From positions 1-17,390 of the forward strand of contig NZ_PNFV01000016.1 of NCBI RefSeq assembly GCF_002940945.1: a stretch of 17,390 nucleotides of DNA, read 5' to 3'. This DNA comes from Limosilactobacillus pontis. GTDB taxonomy: Bacteria; Bacillota; Bacilli; Lactobacillales; Lactobacillaceae. The notes below the pieces were generated by a model. It was not told where the DNA came from. It saw only the letters and a list, made by a program, of their open reading frames with translations, and did not search any database. Positions 13,545 through 17,390 of this stretch are shown here, piece by piece (position 1 is the first letter of the stretch; every line of letters starts with the position of its first letter). Both the position numbers and the translations under genes were made by a program.

Positions 13545-14981
13545 ATGTCTGATCAAAAAGCACAAATTGGTGTTGTTGGTTTAGCTGTTATGGGTAAAAA
13601 CCTGGCCTTAAATATTGAGAGTCGGGGATTCACGGTTGGTGTCTATAACCGGCACCGCAACCGGACTGATGAAATGATGAAGGACCACAGCGACAAGAAG
13701 CTCGTCCCAAGCTACACAATTGAGGACTTCGTGGACTCCCTGGAGAAGCCACGGCGGATCCTGCTGATGGTCAAGGCTGGTAAGCCAACTGATGCAGTAA
13801 TTAACGAATTACTCCCTCTGCTGGACAAGGGTGATGTCTTGATTGATGGTGGGAACACCAACTTCCACGACACCATGGCCCGGAACGCCAAGCTCGACAA
13901 GTCTGGTATCAACTTTATCGGCATGGGAGTTTCCGGTGGTGAGCTTGGTGCTCTCCACGGCCCTGCTCTGATGCCAGGTGGCCAGAAGGAAGCCTATGAC
14001 CTGGTTGCCCCAATCCTAACCAAGATTGCTGCCAAGGCTGAGGAAGATGGCAAGCCATGTGTTGCTTACATCGGTCCTAATGGTGCCGGTCACTACGTCA
14101 AGATGGTTCACAACGGTATTGAATATGGTGACGAAGAGCTGATCGACGAAAGCTACAACATCATGCGTAACGTCCTAAAGATGCCAGTTGACGACATCGC
14201 CAAGACCTTTGCCGAATGGAACAAGGGTGAATTATCCAGCTACCTGGTTGACATCACCGCTGATATCCTGACTCGTAAGGATGACCTGGGTGACGACAAG
14301 GACAAGCCAATTGTTGACATGATCCTCGACCGGGGTGCCAACAAGGGAACTGGTAAGTGGAGTTCTGAAACCGCCCTTGAAGGTGGTGCTCCACAATCCG
14401 TGATCACCGAAGCCGTTTATGCTCGTTACATCTCTATGATGAAGGACGAACGTGTAGCCGCAAGCAAGGTTCTTCCAGAGGTTACTGAATCCATCACCAT
14501 CGATGACAAGAAGGAATTGATCGAAAAGGTTCGTGAAGCCCTCTACTTTGGTAAGGTAATGTCCTATGCTCAAGGATTCGAACAGATGCGGATCGACTCC
14601 GAACGCTACAACTGGAATCTGAAGATGGGTGAACTGGCTCAAATCTGGCGGGCTGGTTGCATTATTCGGGCTCAGTTCCTGCAAAACATCACCGATGCTT
14701 TCGATAAGAACCCTGACCTGAAGAACCTCTTGCTGGATGACTACTTCAAAGACATCGCCAAGAAGTACCAAAAGGCTATCCGGGACATTGTTGCTCTTGC
14801 TGTTAAGGCCGGGATTCCTGTTCCTGCTCTTAGCGCAGCCATCAGCTACTACGACTCATACCGGGCAGAAGTTCTTCCTGCTAACCTGTTACAGGCTCAG
14901 CGTGACTACTTCGGTGCTCACACTTACGAGCGGGTTGACCGTCCTGGTAACTACCACTACAGCTGGTACAAAGAACAATAA
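13545..14981 (+). CDS. gnd: 6-phosphogluconate dehydrogenase, decarboxylating
   Basis: This 478-residue cytoplasmic enzyme converts 6-phosphogluconate to ribulose-5-phosphate and CO2 with reduction of NADP+. The dinucleotide-binding turn GLAVMG is at 12-17. The substrate region [19 protein letters not shown] (177-194, quoted in part) includes the catalytic Lys186 and Glu193, and VSGGELGA is at 129-136. Length and motifs fit the long homodimeric form. I chose ATG at 13545 because GAGGAG lies about 10 nt upstream; the longer frame from 13497 starts inside the promoter. It has its own promoter and terminator but sits directly after zwf, so the two oxidative pentose phosphate steps are clustered though separately transcribed. 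Confidence 0.97.
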   Translation: MSDQKAQIGVVGLAVMGKNLALNIESRGFTVGVYNRHRNRTDEMMKDHSDKKLVPSYTIEDFVDSLEKPRRILLMVKAGKPTDAVINELLPLLDKGDVLIDGGNTNFHDTMARNAKLDKSGINFIGMGVSGGELGALHGPALMPGGQKEAYDLVAPILTKIAAKAEEDGKPCVAYIGPNGAGHYVKMVHNGIEYGDEELIDESYNIMRNVLKMPVDDIAKTFAEWNKGELSSYLVDITADILTRKDDLGDDKDKPIVDMILDRGANKGTGKWSSETALEGGAPQSVITEAVYARYISMMKDERVAASKVLPEVTESITIDDKKELIEKVREALYFGKVMSYAQGFEQMRIDSERYNWNLKMGELAQIWRAGCIIRAQFLQNITDAFDKNPDLKNLLLDDYFKDIAKKYQKAIRDIVALAVKAGIPVPALSAAISYYDSYRAEVLPANLLQAQRDYFGAHTYERVDRPGNYHYSWYKEQ

Positions 14982-15006
14982 ATTCAAACCTAACCAATTA
15001 ATGAAG

Positions 15007-15035
15007 AGAATCACCGTCATGGTGGTTCTTTTTTT
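15007..15035 (+). terminator. Rho-independent terminator after gnd
   Basis: AGAATCACC pairs with GGTGGTTCT (9 bp, one G-U) around a 5-nt loop GTCAT, followed by a run of seven T. It begins 25 nt after the gnd stop. Confidence 0.9.
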
Positions 15036-15186
15036 GTATAAATATTTACTTCAACCTTTTACCAAAGTAATCAACTCCCCATCGCTCCGCTACCTTTCAA
15101 ACAATACACATGACAGTTTCAACGTAATTGTGCATGAAATTATGCTTAGCAACCGCCCTATTTCGTAAAACTTTACTAAAAAAGCA

Positions 15187-15215
15187 TTGACATCTTTATT
15201 GAAAGCGCTTAACAT
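15187..15215 (+). promoter_or_regulatory. Promoter of lacS
   Basis: Consensus TTGACA (15187-15192), a 17-nt spacer and TAACAT (15210-15215) form a good sigma-A-type promoter about 48 nt before the ATG. The spacer is almost filled by the candidate cre site. Confidence 0.8.
15199..15214. promoter_or_regulatory. Candidate catabolite-responsive element (cre) within the lacS promoter
   Basis: TTGAAAGCGCTTAACA carries the AAGCGCTT core of CcpA sites and fits the TGWAANCGNTNWCA consensus except for one extra base before the terminal CA. It lies between the -35 and -10, where CcpA bound to HPr(Ser-P) would repress. This is known for sugar permease genes in related Gram-positives and is inferred here. 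Confidence 0.7.
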
Positions 15216-15262
15216 AGCAGTTGTAAGTTATATCAAAGCTGTTGCAGAAAAGGGGAGTCAAT

Positions 15263-17218
15263 ATGGATAGTTCAAAGAAAGAGCAGCATATTGTCCGCTC
15301 GCGCCTGGCATACTCGCTGGGGGCCTTTGGTCATGATGCTTTCTTTGCATTACTTTCTACTTACTTTATGATGTACGTTACTGGTCACCTGTTCGATTCT
15401 GGTGACAAGCACTTCGATAACAAGATGGTCGGTTACGTTACACTGATCATCCTGATTCTGCGGATTGGTGAATTAATCATCGACCCAATGATCGGGAACG
15501 CAATTGACCGAACCAACACCAAATGGGGTAAATTCAAGCCTTGGGTTGTTGGCGGTGGTGTTATTTCAGCCGTCTTGCTTGCTGCACTGTTCACGCCACT
15601 GGGTGGTCTGAACATGAGCAACCCAATCCTTTACCTGGTTCTATTTGCTATTATTTATATCATTATGGATGTGTTCTATTCCTTTAATGATGTTGGTTTC
15701 TGGTCCATGGTTCCAGCGATGTCCTTCGACTCGCACGAACGTGACAAGATTGCTACCTTCGCCCGGGTTGGTTCAACCATCGGTGGTCAGATCATCGGTT
15801 TTGTCATCATGCCAATGGTCCTGTTCTTCTCCGTCAAGCAAAACGGCGGGACTGGTGATGACCGTGGTTGGTTCATCTTTGCCGCAATTGTTGCCGCAAT
15901 TTCCGCCATCACTGCGATCGGTGTTGGAATGTTCACGCACGAGCAGAAGTCACTTCTTCGTGAAAATAAGGAAGAGACCAAGTTCAAGGACATCCTGAAG
16001 ATCTTAGTCAAGAATGACCAACTGCTGGCCATCGCATTATCCTACCTGTTCTTTACAACTGGTCAGACCCTGCTGAACAGTTTTGAGCTTTACTACTTCA
16101 CCTACATCTTAGGTAACTCCAAGGCCTTCTCCATCCTGGGTGGTTTGAACACGGTTGTCGGGGTAATCTCCGTCTTCGCATTCCCACTCTTCTCAGGTAA
16201 GATTGGTCGTCACAAGCTCTTCTACGGTGCCGCTTCAATCGAAGTTCTTGGTGCCCTGATCTTTGCCTTCGCTGGCAAGTCCTTAGCACTTGTATTACTT
16301 GGGGCCGAATTGTTCTTCATCCCACAACCGATCATCTTCCTGGTTGTCCTGATGACGATCACCGACTCCGTTGAATACGGTCAATTGAAGCTGGGTCACC
16401 GTGATGAATCATTGACCCTGTCAGTTCGTCCACTGCTTGATAAGTTCGGTGGTGCCGTTGCCAACGGTGTCGTTGGTGCTGCTACTGTTGCTGCCGGGAT
16501 GACCGGTGGTGCTACTGCCGCTACGGTTACTGCTCACGGCGTAAGTATCTTCAAGATCTACATGTTCTTAATTCCAATTGCTCTGATTGTTATCGGGATC
16601 ATCATCTTCGCCCTTAAGGTTAAGTTGGATGAATCCTCACACGCCAAGATCGTTGCCAAGCTGGAACAGACTTGGGGTAAGCAATTCAACAAGGGTGGTC
16701 AAGATGCCGCTGCTGAAGAACCAGCAGCACAACCACAGCCAGGTGTTACCGAAATTCCTGCACCGGTTGCCGGAACCCTCGTTGACCTCAAGGACGTTAA
16801 GGATAATGCCTTCGCCAGTGGCAGCATGGGTCAAGGTTTCGCTATCAAGCCATCTGATGGTAAGGTTTACGCCCCATTCAGTGGTACCGTTCGGGCAACC
16901 TTCTCAACCCGGCACGCGGTTGGACTGGTTTCCGACAGTGGTGTTGCCCTCCTGATCCACATTGGGATCGACACAGTTAAACTGCACGGAACAGGCTTCG
17001 TCACCTACTTCAACAAAGGTCAACACGTTGAAAAGGGCACTGAGCTGATGGAATTCTGGGACCCAACCATCAAGAAGGCCGGGCTCGATGATACCGTCAT
17101 TGTTACCATTACGAATAGCGAAGAATTCAACTTTGCAATGCTGGAGCAGGCCGGTGCTGAGGTTACCCATAAGGATAATATCCTAAAGGTTACCAAGAAG
17201 GACCAAGCTACTGATTAG
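15263..17218 (+). CDS. lacS: LacS-type galactoside permease (GPH family) with C-terminal PTS IIA domain
   Basis: This 651-residue protein fuses a GPH-family symporter (about residues 1-465, twelve hydrophobic helices, starting SRLAYSLGAFGHDAFF) to a IIA(Glc)-like domain (about 500-640), joined by an Ala/Gln/Pro-rich linker at about 480-494. In the IIA part, His551 (TRHAVGL) and His566 (LLIHIGIDT) match the two active-site histidines of IIA(Glc), with the same 15-residue spacing, so phosphorylation by HPr(His-P) at His566 is expected. It takes up lactose or another galactoside, by proton symport or exchange; raffinose or melibiose cannot be excluded. I chose ATG at 15263, with AAAGGGGAG just upstream; the frame opens 21 nt earlier without a site. 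No beta-galactosidase gene follows before the IS. Confidence 0.93.
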   Translation: MDSSKKEQHIVRSRLAYSLGAFGHDAFFALLSTYFMMYVTGHLFDSGDKHFDNKMVGYVTLIILILRIGELIIDPMIGNAIDRTNTKWGKFKPWVVGGGVISAVLLAALFTPLGGLNMSNPILYLVLFAIIYIIMDVFYSFNDVGFWSMVPAMSFDSHERDKIATFARVGSTIGGQIIGFVIMPMVLFFSVKQNGGTGDDRGWFIFAAIVAAISAITAIGVGMFTHEQKSLLRENKEETKFKDILKILVKNDQLLAIALSYLFFTTGQTLLNSFELYYFTYILGNSKAFSILGGLNTVVGVISVFAFPLFSGKIGRHKLFYGAASIEVLGALIFAFAGKSLALVLLGAELFFIPQPIIFLVVLMTITDSVEYGQLKLGHRDESLTLSVRPLLDKFGGAVANGVVGAATVAAGMTGGATAATVTAHGVSIFKIYMFLIPIALIVIGIIIFALKVKLDESSHAKIVAKLEQTWGKQFNKGGQDAAAEEPAAQPQPGVTEIPAPVAGTLVDLKDVKDNAFASGSMGQGFAIKPSDGKVYAPFSGTVRATFSTRHAVGLVSDSGVALLIHIGIDTVKLHGTGFVTYFNKGQHVEKGTELMEFWDPTIKKAGLDDTVIVTITNSEEFNFAMLEQAGAEVTHKDNILKVTKKDQATD

Positions 17219-17260
17219 TCAGCATAAATAAATCGAAAGCTACCCGTAAGCATGGCTATA

Positions 17261-17322
17261 ATGCCCTCTAAGTATACAGATGAAATAGAAAATTCATCTT
17301 ATATACTTGGAGGGCATTTTTT
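17261..17322 (+). promoter_or_regulatory. Hairpin at the IS left end covering the transposase ribosome site, terminator-like
   Basis: Positions 17261-17284 pair with 17293-17317: 16 contiguous pairs (one G-U), then one mismatch, one bulge and seven more pairs, around an 8-nt loop. GGAGGG (17309-17314), the transposase Shine-Dalgarno, is inside the 3' arm, and TTTTTT follows the stem. Transcripts arriving from lacS would fold it, terminate and also mask the ribosome site. No other terminator is seen after lacS, so it may serve that gene. Confidence 0.75.
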
Positions 17323-17390
17323 GTGGATAGGAATTCAAAATATAGTACAGAAGAAAAGCTATCGATATTAAACGAATTAAGTCATTCTAG
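17262..17390 (+). mobile_element. 5' start of a second IS3-family insertion sequence, same orientation
   Basis: The left end of an insertion sequence begins around TGCCCTC at 17262, and the start of its first open reading frame runs off the window. Positions 17270-17292 match the inverted right end at 134-156 in 21 of 23 positions. Both copies point rightward. They flank about 17.1 kb of DNA. The outer tip is uncertain by a few bases. Confidence 0.75.
17323..17390 (+). CDS. IS3-family transposase OrfA, N-terminal fragment
   Basis: Twenty-two residues starting VDRNSKYSTEEKL are visible. The K-Y-S-x-E-E-K-L-x-I-L opening is usual for the helix-turn-helix OrfA of IS3-family elements, which binds the ends of the element. 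The start is GTG at 17323, with GGAGGG 8 nt upstream that is buried in the hairpin at 17261-17317. The frame is cut by the window edge. Confidence 0.65.
   Translation, partial: MDRNSKYSTEEKLSILNELSHS

Noticed and set aside
1..17390. CRISPR arrays, tRNA or rRNA genes, prophage or toxin-antitoxin modules
   Set aside because: I saw no spaced direct repeats, no tRNA-like cloverleaf between genes, and no phage or toxin-antitoxin type proteins on either strand.

Overview
The window looks like chromosomal DNA of a heterofermentative lactic acid bacterium, most likely Limosilactobacillus or a close relative. G+C is roughly half by eye. Ribosome binding sites are strong AAGGAGG-type, GTG and TTG starts are used, and the gene set fits: zwf and gnd feeding a phosphoketolase-type pathway, a LacS-type galactoside permease with a fused IIA domain, a cadDX-like metal operon, a stand-alone nrdI and a DUF1836 protein. 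The species cannot be fixed from sequence alone.

Layout. Positions 1-160 are the 3' end of an IS3-family insertion sequence. Next come a minus-strand pair (MDR-family reductase and an orphan membrane protein, 198-2072) and a divergent plus-strand pair (sugar isomerase-like TIM barrel and AI-2E-family membrane protein, 2169-4113). Convergent to that is a minus-strand operon of a MarR regulator, a B3/4-domain protein and a NimA-like flavin-binding protein (6058-4207), headed by a 34-bp perfect palindrome laid over its promoter. A second minus-strand operon (8107-6158) encodes an ABC-ATPase-like protein without recognisable catalytic motifs, a Rossmann-like protein without the glycine-rich loop, and a DUF1836 protein. 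Single genes follow: nrdI (+), a VOC/PhnB protein (-) and a CynX/NimT-type MFS transporter (+). A cadD/ArsR operon (-, 11602-10670) comes next, with a regulator that keeps a CzrA-like metal site. The right third is plus-strand carbon metabolism: zwf, gnd and lacS, each with its own promoter region. At the right edge, from about 17262, a second copy of the same or a closely related IS begins in the same orientation.

How it works together. Zwf and Gnd carry glucose-6-phosphate to ribulose-5-phosphate with two NADPH, the entry to the phosphoketolase route. LacS brings in lactose or another galactoside, and a catabolite-repression-like site sits between the -35 and -10 of its promoter. The rest is mostly accessory stress, metal and redox functions in small, separately terminated units.

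I see no phage, CRISPR, toxin-antitoxin or large novel system. The observations most worth a second look are the pair of apparently nucleotide-binding-dead proteins in one operon, the MarR operator/promoter palindrome with its unusual B3/4 partner gene, and the start of the right-hand IS, where one hairpin covers the transposase Shine-Dalgarno and also looks like a terminator for transcription coming from lacS.
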